DNA of 64,000 nt from Mycobacterium sp. URHD0025. Lineage in GTDB: Bacteria > Actinomycetota > Actinomycetes > Mycobacteriales > Mycobacteriaceae. The notes beneath the pieces were generated by a model that was given only the letters and a program-made list of their open reading frames with translations, searched no databases and was not told the origin of the DNA. Shown piece by piece: positions 7,856-15,107 of this stretch. The stretch lies in assembly GCF_000426065.1 (NCBI RefSeq), contig NZ_KE384491.1:334205-398204 (forward strand), given 5' to 3'. The position numbers and the translations under genes were made by a program. Within the stretch, counting starts at the first letter, position 1; each line of letters starts with the position of its first letter.

Positions 7856-8341
7856 TCAGCTCTCGCTTGCGGCTTCGTCGGCAGCGGCCGCGGGTGCCTC
7901 AGCTTCGCTGCCGGTCGCCTCGGTAGCGGCCTCGTCCTGCTGATCCTTCTTCGGCGCCTTCTTCTTCTTGGGCGTCACAGCCGCGGCACCGGCGCCGCTG
8001 TCGGCCTCGGCAAGCGCCGCGTTGAACAGGTCCAGCTTGGACGGCTTGGGCTCCTTGACCTTCAGCGTGCCCTCGGCGCCCGGCAGGCCTTTGAACTTCT
8101 GCCAGTCACCGGTGATCTTCAGCAGGGCCAGAACCGGCTCGGTGGGCTGAGCACCGACACCCAGCCAGTACTGCGCGCGCTCCGAATCGATCTCGATCAG
8201 GCTCGGCTCTTCCTTGGGGTGGTAACGGCCGATGACCTCGATGGCGCGACCTTCGCGGCGGGTGCGCGCGTCGGCGACAGCGATGCGGTACTGGGGATTG
8301 CGGATCTTGCCAAGCCGGGTGAGCTTGATCTTGACAGCCAT
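7856..8341 (-). CDS. rpsP: 30S ribosomal protein S16 with C-terminal extension
   Basis: The first 80 residues (M-A-V-K-I-K-L-T-R-L-G-K onwards, with N-P-Q-Y-R-I-A-V-A-D and I-G-x-Y-x-P) are the S16 domain. The protein is 161 residues, about twice the length of E. coli S16; the extra part is a low-complexity tail rich in Lys then Ala/Glu (K-K-K-K-A-P-K-K-D then a Glu/Ala run), as seen in mycobacterial S16. ATG 8341 is supported by a GAGGAGAAG ribosome-binding site. It is the first gene of the rpsP-KH-rimM-trmD operon. Confidence 0.97.
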   Translation of the reverse strand: MAVKIKLTRLGKIRNPQYRIAVADARTRREGRAIEVIGRYHPKEEPSLIEIDSERAQYWLGVGAQPTEPVLALLKITGDWQKFKGLPGAEGTLKVKEPKPSKLDLFNAALAEADSGAGAAAVTPKKKKAPKKDQQDEAATEATGSEAEAPAAAADEAASES

Positions 8342-8469
8342 GGTTAAGCACTTCTCCTCGAATGTCACGCTGCAATTCGGCGATGCGGGCGGAATTGCCC
8401 GATCCGGTTTTGCCTTACGTGTGTGACCGCCGCGCAGCGCATTGAACGAGTCGCGCGGCAGACAGCCGC

Positions 8470-8512
8470 CAATTGTGCCAGAGCAGGCAGTACGGACCAA
8501 AATTGCGCCAGG
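8470..8512 (-). promoter_or_regulatory. Probable rpsP promoter region with two related motifs
   Basis: On the minus strand TCTGGCACAATTG (8482 to 8470) is identical to the motif upstream of rplS and lies 129 bp from the rpsP ATG. A second, related copy, CCTGGCGCAATT (8512 to 8501), lies 31 bp further upstream. They look like tandem promoters or a promoter plus a shared regulator site for ribosomal protein genes. No experimental evidence; inference from conservation inside this window. Confidence 0.5.
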
Positions 8513-8517
8513 CCGGA

Positions 8518-8558
8518 GGCGACTCAGACGACACGTCGCCGGGGGCGACTCAGACGAC
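8518..8558. repeat. Direct repeat GGCGACTCAGACGAC, two copies 26 bp apart
   Basis: Identical 15-bp copies lie at 8518-8532 and 8544-8558. The second copy spans the stop codon of the SnoaL-like gene, so the last codons are part of the repeat. It resembles the other short repeats at gene ends in this window in period, though not in sequence. Confidence 0.85.
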
Positions 8559-8984
8559 CTTGTCGAAGCACTTGGTCTCGACACGGCGGCTCATCCGCCA
8601 ACCGTCCGCGGTGCGGACGAACTCGTCCTCGTACCAGAGCCCGCAGAACAACACCTGTTGCTCCAGGCCGGGCAGCACCATCGGGTTGAAGCAGATGGTG
8701 CGGGACGAGGCGGTGTCACCCGCCGGGTCGTATTCGATGCGGACATCGAAGTTGCCGAGCATGTGGGCGTAGGCCGGAAAGTTCGGCAAGACTTCGGCCA
8801 GCCAGGCCTTGACCTCCGGATAGTGACCGTCGATGCCGCCCATCGCCCGGTAGTCGATATAGGCGTCGGGGGTGAAGACCGCATCCAGGTCGTCGAACAG
8901 TCGTCGGTCGATCGCCGTGGAGTAGTCGATCAACAACTGCTGGATCTCCAGGCGGTCCGAAATCTCTTCCAGGCTCAGCACCAT
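8550..8984 (-). CDS. Nuclear transport factor 2/SnoaL-like protein
   Basis: This 144-residue protein belongs to the SnoaL-like/NTF2 fold (starts M-V-L-S-L-E-E-I-S-D-R-L-E-I-Q-Q-L-L-I-D-Y). The Y-S-T-A-I-D-x-x-x-x-D-D-L-D-A-V-F pattern is typical of the SnoaL_4 group, which includes dehydratases, cyclases and binding-only proteins. It corresponds by position to Rv2910c. ATG 8984 was preferred; GTG 8999 is possible. No catalytic assignment can be made from sequence. It lies upstream of the rpsP promoter on the same strand. Confidence 0.85.
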   Translation of the reverse strand: MVLSLEEISDRLEIQQLLIDYSTAIDRRLFDDLDAVFTPDAYIDYRAMGGIDGHYPEVKAWLAEVLPNFPAYAHMLGNFDVRIEYDPAGDTASSRTICFNPMVLPGLEQQVLFCGLWYEDEFVRTADGWRMSRRVETKCFDKVV

Positions 8985-9006
8985 TCGATTCAACACCACC
9001 GGCCCC

Positions 9007-9062
9007 GATTGCTCCTCGCGTGCGCCGACCCAGATTGCTCCTCACGTCCGCGTCAGGATTGC
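9007..9062. repeat. Short intergenic direct repeat (GATTGCTCCT...)
   Basis: GATTGCTCCTCGCGTGCGCC at 9007 and GATTGCTCCTCACGTCCGC at 9033 are near-copies with a 26-bp period; a third partial unit, GATTGCGGG, starts at 9057 at the end of the next gene. The repeat fills the gap between the SnoaL-like and M42 genes. Confidence 0.7.
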
Positions 9063-10288
9063 GGGCCCTCCGAAGGCGGCCAATGCTCCCCCGGCGAGGC
9101 GTCGCCCGGCTCGGTGTAGTCGCCGCGGGACAGCGGCACCCACTGCTCACTGGGCGCCGGCTGTTTCGAGGACGGGAAATCACGCAGCGCACCGGTCGGG
9201 CTGGAATCCCACGCCTCGAACGTCAACGGGGTCTGCAGCCAGGCATTCAGCAGTAGATAGGTGGCCTCCAGCGAGTCCAGGTGGGTCCGTTCCCAGCCGT
9301 GGCTGCCGTCCAGACCGAACCCCACCAACGCCGCCCGCGTACCTGCGCCCGCCTCGATGGCGGCTGCCGCGTCGGACCGGTAGTAACGGAACACGTCACG
9401 CGCGAACGGGATGCCCTGTCCCTTGGCCAGGCGGCAGAGCTTGCGGGTCAGGTGATAGTCGAACGGGCCGTGCAGATCGGCCATCGGGATCGTCACACCG
9501 TGCTCGATCGAGTGCTGCCCGGGGGCGCAGACCGCGTTGTCCACCGAGACCAACTCGGCCACATCCGGCGGAAGGCCGTGACTGGCGCCGTGCCCCACCT
9601 CCTCGGTGATGGTCACCATGAGAGTCGCGCGGTGCGGCAGCACGATCTTCTGCTCGGCGATGGACTTGGCCAGGGCCAACGCGACCGCCACCCCCGCTTT
9701 CCCGTCGAGATGCCGGGAAACCACGAATCCGTCCTCGGTCAGTTCCGGGCTGGCGATCAGCGCGACGAAGTCGCCCACGTTGAGACCCAGACGCTCCAGA
9801 TCCGCACGCGTCGACACGTTGCGGTCCACCCGGACCTCGACGTGGTCCCAGTCGGTGGGCTGGGTGTCGATCTCGTCGCCGTAGGCGTGGCCGCTGGCCT
9901 TGAGCGGCATGATCGTGCCCGTGAAGAACTCGTCGGGGTCGTCGGAGAAGATCCGCACCCGGGCGCCCGCAGCGAACCGCGCGGAGAACGTCCCGACCGG
10001 GACCAATTCGAGACGGCCGTTGTCCTTCAGATTCCGGACCATGCATCCGATGGTGTCGGAGTGCACCACCAGCGCCCGGTCGATGGTGGCCGACTCACCT
10101 GGCAGCTCGGCGGTCAACGCGCCGCGCCGGGTCAACGTGAACGGCACGCCGACATCGTTGAGTATGTCGCCGATCAACTGCATCACCGCGTCGGTGCGTC
10201 CCGACGGGCTCGGCGTCTGCAGCAACGCCAGCAAGGTGTCGACCATCCACTTGCGTTCCGCCTCGGGCATGGTGGCGGGTTCTGCCAC
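9053..10288 (-). CDS. M42-type aminopeptidase (annotated in related genomes as NAGGN-system peptidase)
   Basis: The 411-residue protein has the M42/M18-like co-catalytic metal signature: V-V-H-S-D-T-I-G (first His), R-H-L-D-G-K-A-G-V-A (bridging Asp) and T-I-T-E-E-V-G-H-G (Glu pair). Homologues in osmolyte clusters are named for the N-acetylglutaminylglutamine amide system, but none of that system's synthesis genes are nearby, so the substrate is open. The start GTG 10288 has a GAGGGGAG ribosome-binding site 5 nt upstream; ATG 10270 is the alternative. The C-terminal 50 residues are Pro/Ser-rich and outside the catalytic domain. Confidence 0.85.
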   Translation of the reverse strand: MAEPATMPEAERKWMVDTLLALLQTPSPSGRTDAVMQLIGDILNDVGVPFTLTRRGALTAELPGESATIDRALVVHSDTIGCMVRNLKDNGRLELVPVGTFSARFAAGARVRIFSDDPDEFFTGTIMPLKASGHAYGDEIDTQPTDWDHVEVRVDRNVSTRADLERLGLNVGDFVALIASPELTEDGFVVSRHLDGKAGVAVALALAKSIAEQKIVLPHRATLMVTITEEVGHGASHGLPPDVAELVSVDNAVCAPGQHSIEHGVTIPMADLHGPFDYHLTRKLCRLAKGQGIPFARDVFRYYRSDAAAAIEAGAGTRAALVGFGLDGSHGWERTHLDSLEATYLLLNAWLQTPLTFEAWDSSPTGALRDFPSSKQPAPSEQWVPLSRGDYTEPGDASPGEHWPPSEGPQS

Positions 10289-10350
10289 GGTGTCTCCCCT
10301 CGAATTCGTCGAATCTTCGTGCGCGCCTATGCGCGAGTACGTGCACGCTT

Positions 10351-10367
10351 TAGGGTCAGTGCACATG
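10351..10367 (+). promoter_or_regulatory. Candidate leaderless promoter of first D,D-carboxypeptidase
   Basis: TAGGGT at 10351-10356 fits TANNNT, and the ATG begins 9 bases after its last T. A start of transcription at 10363-10365 would give an mRNA with virtually no leader. No purine-rich ribosome-binding site precedes this ATG, which supports a leaderless start. The next gene shows the same arrangement. Confidence 0.5.
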
Positions 10368-11261
10368 GTCAGGCTCGTCGGAATAGTCGCCCTCTGTCTC
10401 GCAGCACTCCTTCCCACAGTTGTAGTCGGCGCGGTGGCCGGCTCGCCCACCGCCTCGGCCGACGCCGGTGTGCAGCAGGTCGGCGCGGCGCCGATCCCCG
10501 ACGGGCCCGCCCCGGCCTGGATCGTCGCCGACATGGATACCGGCCAGATCCTGGCCGGTCGGGACCAGAACGTCCCGCACGCACCCGCCAGCACCATCAA
10601 AACACTGCTGGCGCTGGTCGCTCTCGACGAACTTCCGCTGGACGCCACCGTCGTCGCCGACGAAGCCGACGGGAAAGTCGAGTGCACCTGCGTCGGGATC
10701 AAAGCCGGCCGTACCTACACCACGCGACAGCTGCTGGACGCCCTGCTGCTCGTCTCCGGGAACGACGCCGCCGACACCTTGGCGCACATGCTCGGCGGAA
10801 AGGGCGCCGCTGTCGACAAGATGAATGCCAAGGCCGTGGCGCTCGGCGCGAACGCCACCCATGCCGGATCGCCGTCGGGACTGAACGGGCCCGGCATCGA
10901 CGGGGCCACCACGCCGCGGGACCTGGCCGTCATCTTCCGCGCCGCACTGGCCAATCCGGTGTTCGCCGCGATCACATCGTCGCCGTCGGCGTCGTTCCCC
11001 GGTGCCGCGGGGCCCGTCACGTTGGTCAACCAGGACGAGATGCTGGGCCGCTATCCGGGGATGCTCGGCGGTAAGACCGGTTTCACCGATGTGGCGCGAA
11101 AGACATTCGTCGGCGCGGCACAACGCGACGGCCGGCGGTTGGTGATCGCGATGATGTACGGGCTGGTGAAAGAAGGCGGACCGACCTACTGGGACCAGGC
11201 CACCAGCCTGTTGGACTGGGGTTTCGCGCAAGACCGCTCGGCCGGCATCGGCGCGCTCTAG
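10365..11261 (+). CDS. D-alanyl-D-alanine carboxypeptidase (peptidase S11)
   Basis: The product (298 residues) trims the terminal D-Ala from peptidoglycan stem peptides outside the membrane. It has a signal peptide (V-R-L-V-G-I-V-A-L-C-L-A-A-L-L) and the three penicillin-binding motifs: S-T-I-K in A-P-A-S-T-I-K-T-L-L, S-G-N in V-S-G-N-D-A-A-D, and K-T-G in G-G-K-T-G-F-T-D. No C-terminal amphipathic anchor or membrane helix is present. It is followed after 78 bp by a paralogue with the same motifs. GTG 10359 is a possible alternative start. Confidence 0.93.
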   Translation: MVRLVGIVALCLAALLPTVVVGAVAGSPTASADAGVQQVGAAPIPDGPAPAWIVADMDTGQILAGRDQNVPHAPASTIKTLLALVALDELPLDATVVADEADGKVECTCVGIKAGRTYTTRQLLDALLLVSGNDAADTLAHMLGGKGAAVDKMNAKAVALGANATHAGSPSGLNGPGIDGATTPRDLAVIFRAALANPVFAAITSSPSASFPGAAGPVTLVNQDEMLGRYPGMLGGKTGFTDVARKTFVGAAQRDGRRLVIAMMYGLVKEGGPTYWDQATSLLDWGFAQDRSAGIGAL

Positions 11262-11325
11262 ATTTTCCGGCCAGTCCGATACCTGAAGGAAACCTGACCG
11301 CGCGCTGAAAGAGTCCAACGCTGCG

Positions 11326-11342
11326 TAGCGTCGGCGCTCGTG
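11326..11342 (+). promoter_or_regulatory. Candidate leaderless promoter of second D,D-carboxypeptidase
   Basis: TAGCGT at 11326-11331 fits TANNNT, and the GTG start begins 9 bases after its last T, exactly as in the upstream paralogue (TAGGGT, also 9). There is no ribosome-binding site. The promoter and start therefore seem to have been duplicated with the gene. Confidence 0.5.
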
Positions 11343-12167
11343 CGAAGACTGTTCGTGACGCTCGCGCTCGGCCTCGGCACGGCGATGACGGCCGCGGCCA
11401 TCGGGGCTCCGCCGGTCGTCGCGCAGCCAAGTGGTCAGCCCGCCGGCGCCCAGATTCCCGATGGACCGGCCAAGGCCTGGCTGGTCGCCGATCTGGACAC
11501 CGGCCAGGTGCTGGCGTCCAAAGATCCCAACGGTTCGTACGCCCCGGCCAGCACCATCAAGCCACTGTTGGCGATGGTCGTGCTCGACCACCTTCGGCCC
11601 GACAATTTCGCCAGGGCCAACGAGTCCCACACCAAGGTCGAGTGCTCATGCGTGGGTCTCACGCCGGGACAGCCCTACACCACCCGCCAACTGCTCGAAG
11701 CCCTGCTCATGGTGTCAGGCAACGATGCGGCGAACATGCTCGCCGACATGCTGGGTGGACGGCCCGCCACGGTCGCGGCGATGACCCGCAAGGCCGCCAG
11801 TGTCGGCGCCCGCAATACCCGGGCTTCGTCCCCGTCGGGCCTCGACGGTCCCGGCTGGGAGACCGTCACCACTCCGCACGATCTCGCGGTGATCCTGCGG
11901 GCGGCGCTGCGGTATCCGTTGATCGCCCAGATCATGCGCCAACCCTCGACGCAGTTCCCCGGTAAGACTCTGACCAATCAGAACGAGCTGCTCCAGCGCT
12001 ACCCCGGCGATATCGCAGGCAAGACCGGGTACACCGATCTCGCCCGCAAGACGTATGTGGGTGCCGCCCAACGCGGCAACCGGCGCCTGGTTGTGGTCCA
12101 GATGTACGGCACGGGCGATCTCTATGGTCAGGCGATCGAGTTGTTCGACTACGGGTTCTCCCACTGA
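11340..12167 (+). CDS. dacB2: D-alanyl-D-alanine carboxypeptidase DacB2-like (peptidase S11)
   Basis: This 275-residue exported enzyme carries S-T-I-K (A-P-A-S-T-I-K-P-L-L), S-G-N (V-S-G-N-D-A-A-N) and K-T-G (A-G-K-T-G-Y-T-D-L-A-R-K-T). The signal peptide is R-R-L-F-V-T-L-A-L-G-L-G-T-A-M. By position near rpsP it corresponds to M. tuberculosis dacB2 (Rv2911). It is a clear tandem paralogue of the gene upstream; both share I-P-D-G-P-A near the mature N-terminus. The two copies may act at different growth stages, but that is not readable here. GTG 11340 is the only sensible start. Confidence 0.92.
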   Translation: MRRLFVTLALGLGTAMTAAAIGAPPVVAQPSGQPAGAQIPDGPAKAWLVADLDTGQVLASKDPNGSYAPASTIKPLLAMVVLDHLRPDNFARANESHTKVECSCVGLTPGQPYTTRQLLEALLMVSGNDAANMLADMLGGRPATVAAMTRKAASVGARNTRASSPSGLDGPGWETVTTPHDLAVILRAALRYPLIAQIMRQPSTQFPGKTLTNQNELLQRYPGDIAGKTGYTDLARKTYVGAAQRGNRRLVVVQMYGTGDLYGQAIELFDYGFSH

Positions 12168-12271
12168 CCGTGCCCGCCTGCGGTAAAAGGTAGGGCCCCA
12201 GCGAGACTGGCGCCAAACTAAGGTGACCCTAAATTCGCGTGGAGTACCCGCGCGCGACGAGGGGAGCCGAT

Positions 12272-13807
12272 GTGTCGGACCGTGAGTTCTCGTTGGTCGT
12301 CGCCTATGGCACCGACATGGGCAACGCCGAAGACGCCGCCATGTCGTTCGCCGAAGCCACCACTGCCGCCGGAATCCCGGCCGAGGCCGTCGAACTCAAT
12401 CAGGTGGAAATCGGCCTTCTCAGTACCACAACGCATTTCATCGTGGTGACGTCGACATTCGGTGACGGCGAGTTCCCTGACACCGCCACGTTGTTCTGGG
12501 AGGCGATCAGCACCTCGACCGAGCGGCTCGAGCACATGAGCTTCGCGGTGCTTGCCCTCGGCGACACATCCTACGAATTGTTCTGCAACGCAGGGAAACT
12601 CCTGGACACCCGGCTCGAAGAGCTCGGTGCGACCCGCCTGGCCGAGCGGGTCGACATCGACGGCCGCTACGAAGAAGCCGCTGCCGCCTGGACCACCGAC
12701 CTCGTCAAGCAGCTCACCGCAGCACAGGCCGGTCCCACCGCCCCACCCGTCGCCGTCGCCGCGCCCTCACCCCGCGGCCAGGAGCGCAACCGGCCCTTCG
12801 CCGCACCGCTGAGAGTCAATCGTCTACTCACCTCATCAGAATCCGACAAAGAGGTGCGGCACTACGAGCTCGACCTGACCGGGTCTGGAATCACCTATCA
12901 GGCCGGCGACTCGCTGGCCGTCCACCCGACCAACGACCCTGAACTGGTCGCAGCGATCCTGACCGAACTCAACATCGGTCCCGAATATCGCGTCGCCGAT
13001 GCGGATGAGACGTTGGGAGTTCTGCTCACCGATCAGCTCGAGATCCGGACGCCCTCGCGCGCGCTACAGGAGTTGGCCGGGACCGCCGCCTACGGCGAGG
13101 ACGTGCTCGACCTCATCAGACGGACCGAGCTGACGGTCGAAGAGGTCATCGATACGTTGCGCCCGTTGCAGTTCCGCGATTACTCGATCGCTTCAAGCCC
13201 GCTGGTACATCCCGATCACGTGCACTTGACCGTGGCCACGGTGCGCTACCCTGGCGCCGACCGCCGGCACGGCGGGGTGGCATCGACCTATCTGGCCGAG
13301 CGCACCCAGACCGTCCGGATTCACCTGCGTCCCAACCACCATTTCCGGCTGCCGACCGGCGACGTACCGATCATCATGATCGGGCCGGGCACGGGCATCG
13401 CGCCGTTCCGGGCGTTCCTGCAGGAGCGGCAGGCTGCCGCTGCGACGGGTCGGTCCTGGCTGTTCTTCGGCGACCGGCGCCGGGCCACGGACTTCCTCTA
13501 CGGCGAGGAGCTGACGGCATTCGTCGAGTCGGGCACTCTCACGCGACTGGACATGGCCTTCTCCCGCGATCAGGATGCGAAAGTGTATGTGCAGCAACGC
13601 ATGCGGGAGAACTCAGCCGAGTTGTTCGCCTGGTTGCAGGACGGCGCGTACCTCTACGTATGTGGCGACGCCGACCGCATGGCCAAGGATGTCGATGCCG
13701 CCCTGCACGAGATCGTCGCCGAGAGCGGCGGTATGGACGCCGACTCCGCGCATGCGTACGTCAACGACCTCATTAAGACCCATCGCTATCTGCGCGATGT
13801 CTACTGA
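12272..13807 (+). CDS. Diflavin reductase (flavodoxin plus ferredoxin-NADP reductase domains)
   Basis: This 511-residue protein is built like the flavoprotein subunit of sulfite reductase or NADPH-cytochrome P450 reductase. Residues 1-150 form a flavodoxin domain (V-A-Y-G-T-D-M-G-N-A-E phosphate loop), then an FAD domain with R-D-Y-S-I-A-S-S-P and G-G-V-A-S-T-Y-L, then an NADPH domain with I-G-P-G-T-G-I-A-P-F-R-A-F and C-G-D-A-D-R-M-A-K-D. It ends R-Y-L-R-D-V-Y, as in CysJ-type proteins. It moves electrons from NADPH through FAD and FMN to a partner. No hemoprotein partner is adjacent. GTG 12272 has a GAGGGGAG site. Confidence 0.9.
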   Translation: MSDREFSLVVAYGTDMGNAEDAAMSFAEATTAAGIPAEAVELNQVEIGLLSTTTHFIVVTSTFGDGEFPDTATLFWEAISTSTERLEHMSFAVLALGDTSYELFCNAGKLLDTRLEELGATRLAERVDIDGRYEEAAAAWTTDLVKQLTAAQAGPTAPPVAVAAPSPRGQERNRPFAAPLRVNRLLTSSESDKEVRHYELDLTGSGITYQAGDSLAVHPTNDPELVAAILTELNIGPEYRVADADETLGVLLTDQLEIRTPSRALQELAGTAAYGEDVLDLIRRTELTVEEVIDTLRPLQFRDYSIASSPLVHPDHVHLTVATVRYPGADRRHGGVASTYLAERTQTVRIHLRPNHHFRLPTGDVPIIMIGPGTGIAPFRAFLQERQAAAATGRSWLFFGDRRRATDFLYGEELTAFVESGTLTRLDMAFSRDQDAKVYVQQRMRENSAELFAWLQDGAYLYVCGDADRMAKDVDAALHEIVAESGGMDADSAHAYVNDLIKTHRYLRDVY

Positions 13808-14240
13808 GTCGATCGGGAACCGTAACGTCGCGACTCGCCGCCCAGGTGGCGAGCAGTCTCAATCCGTCGGCCGACGAGCTTTCCGGTTCAGCGGTGTAGA
13901 CGGCCAATGTGAGTCCGTCGTCTGCTGACAACGCCATGGCCTCGAACGTCAGGCTCAGTTGGCCCACGGCGGGGTGATTGAACCTCTCCGTTCCGAAACG
14001 ATGCATCCGCACGTTATGGGCGGCCCACCGGGTTCTGAATGTTTCACTCCGCGTGACCAGTTCGCCGATGAGATCGGTCAGACTACGGTCGTATGGGTTG
14101 CGTCCGGCTTCGGTAGTAGTCGGTGCTGACGCCGGCCAACATGGCAACCTCTTCGCGCCGCAGGCCGGGGACACGTCGGCGGCCATAGGTAGCCAGCCCG
14201 CCTGCTGCGGAGTGATCCGGACGACAGCAGGTGCCGTCAT
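13773..14240 (-). pseudogene. Remnant of an HTH/MmyB-type transcriptional regulator
   Basis: The open frame keeps the C-terminal MmyB ligand-binding part (N-P-Y-D-R-S-L-T-D-L-I-G-E-L-V, then F-R-T-R-W-A-A-H-N-V-R and L-R-L-L-A-T-W-A-A). The helix-turn-helix lies in a different frame at about 14110-14200: G-R-R-R-V-P-G-L-R-R-E-E-V-A-M-L-A-G-V-S-T-D-Y-Y, ending in a stop. The normal stretch of about 150 residues between these two parts is missing. A further frame change seems to precede the HTH (S-L-R-S-R-R-A-G). I read this as an internal deletion plus frameshifts, so the gene is dead. It overlaps the diflavin reductase end by 35 bp. Confidence 0.8.
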
Positions 14241-15097
14241 TTCCCGTCAACGTCGGCGAAGCACTCGCGAATGTAGTCGGTTAGTGTGCGGGGTTCGCGG
14301 CCCAGGATTGCTCGCAGTACCAGGCCGTTGCCGCCGGACAGGCCGTGCTCGTCATAGTAGGTCAGCATGCGCAACATGCCCTCCCGCATCGGACCATCGA
14401 AGATGCGTGATGCGAAGACTTCCCGCGGGATCTGTGCGGCCACAACACGTCGGTTCACGAGGGTGCCGACAAGTTCGGCGGTCTCGTTGCTGTCGAGAAG
14501 GCCCGGTGCAGACAGCTCGAACGTGCCATATGCGAGTTCATCTCCCGTCAGCCCACGCGCGGCCACCTCTGCGACATCCCGATAGTCCACCCAGCACATC
14601 TTCGATGTCACCGAGTACGGCACCGTGATCTTGCCGTCGGTGAGGACCTCGGGTAACGACCACCTCAGATTCTGCATGAACCGGGCCGGCTGCAGGATGG
14701 TGAACTCCATGCCCGACTCGCACAGCGCCTCTTCGACCGGCAGCTTTGCGGTGTGGTTGGTCAGCGAGGAGATCGATGGGTGAATCACACCGGAAAAAAC
14801 GAACTTTCGTACGCCGGCGTCTTGTGCAGCACGCACCATCGCCACGCCCATCTCCGTCTCGCCGGGCACGAATGCGGGACCGAGATGAAAGACACCATCC
14901 ATACCGGCAACTGCGTCACGAAGGCTGGCCTCGCGTGCGAGGTCACCGATCACGGCCTCATCGGCACCGTTGTTCCGCGCCAACTCCGCCCGCTCCGGGT
15001 TGCGCACCAGCGCACGCACCGACACCCCGCGACGAACCAATTCCCCCAACACCAAGCCACCGTGCAGCCCGGTCGCGCCCACCATCAATACCTTCAC
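14237..15097 (-). CDS. NmrA family NAD(P)-binding oxidoreductase-like protein
   Basis: This 286-residue protein has a Rossmann fold with M-K-V-L-M-V-G-A-T-G-L-H-G-G-L-V at the N-terminus, then V-R-A-L-V-R-N-P and an NmrA-like middle (F-V-F-S-G-V-I-H-P, T-I-L-Q-P-A-R-F-M-Q-N). Family members are quinone reductases (QOR2-like), isomerases or redox-sensing regulators. It lies 10 bp downstream of an SDR gene and is presumably co-transcribed with it. Its stop overlaps the start of the degenerate MmyB regulator. Confidence 0.88.
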   Translation of the reverse strand: MKVLMVGATGLHGGLVLGELVRRGVSVRALVRNPERAELARNNGADEAVIGDLAREASLRDAVAGMDGVFHLGPAFVPGETEMGVAMVRAAQDAGVRKFVFSGVIHPSISSLTNHTAKLPVEEALCESGMEFTILQPARFMQNLRWSLPEVLTDGKITVPYSVTSKMCWVDYRDVAEVAARGLTGDELAYGTFELSAPGLLDSNETAELVGTLVNRRVVAAQIPREVFASRIFDGPMREGMLRMLTYYDEHGLSGGNGLVLRAILGREPRTLTDYIRECFADVDGK

Positions 15098-15107
15098 CGC
15101 ACGCTCC

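Noticed and set aside
9281..11074. Long frames on the plus strand opposite the M42 gene and similar ones opposite smc, pyc and glnD.
   Set aside because: They are Arg/His/Gln-rich products of high-GC third positions, without domains, and lie over well supported genes.
12219..12235. Possible IdeR (iron) box upstream of the diflavin reductase, around CTAAGGTGACCCTAAATT.
   Set aside because: The halves resemble TTAGG/CCTAA only partly and the central bases do not fit the 19-bp consensus. I read TAAATT at 12230-12235 as a simple -10 instead.
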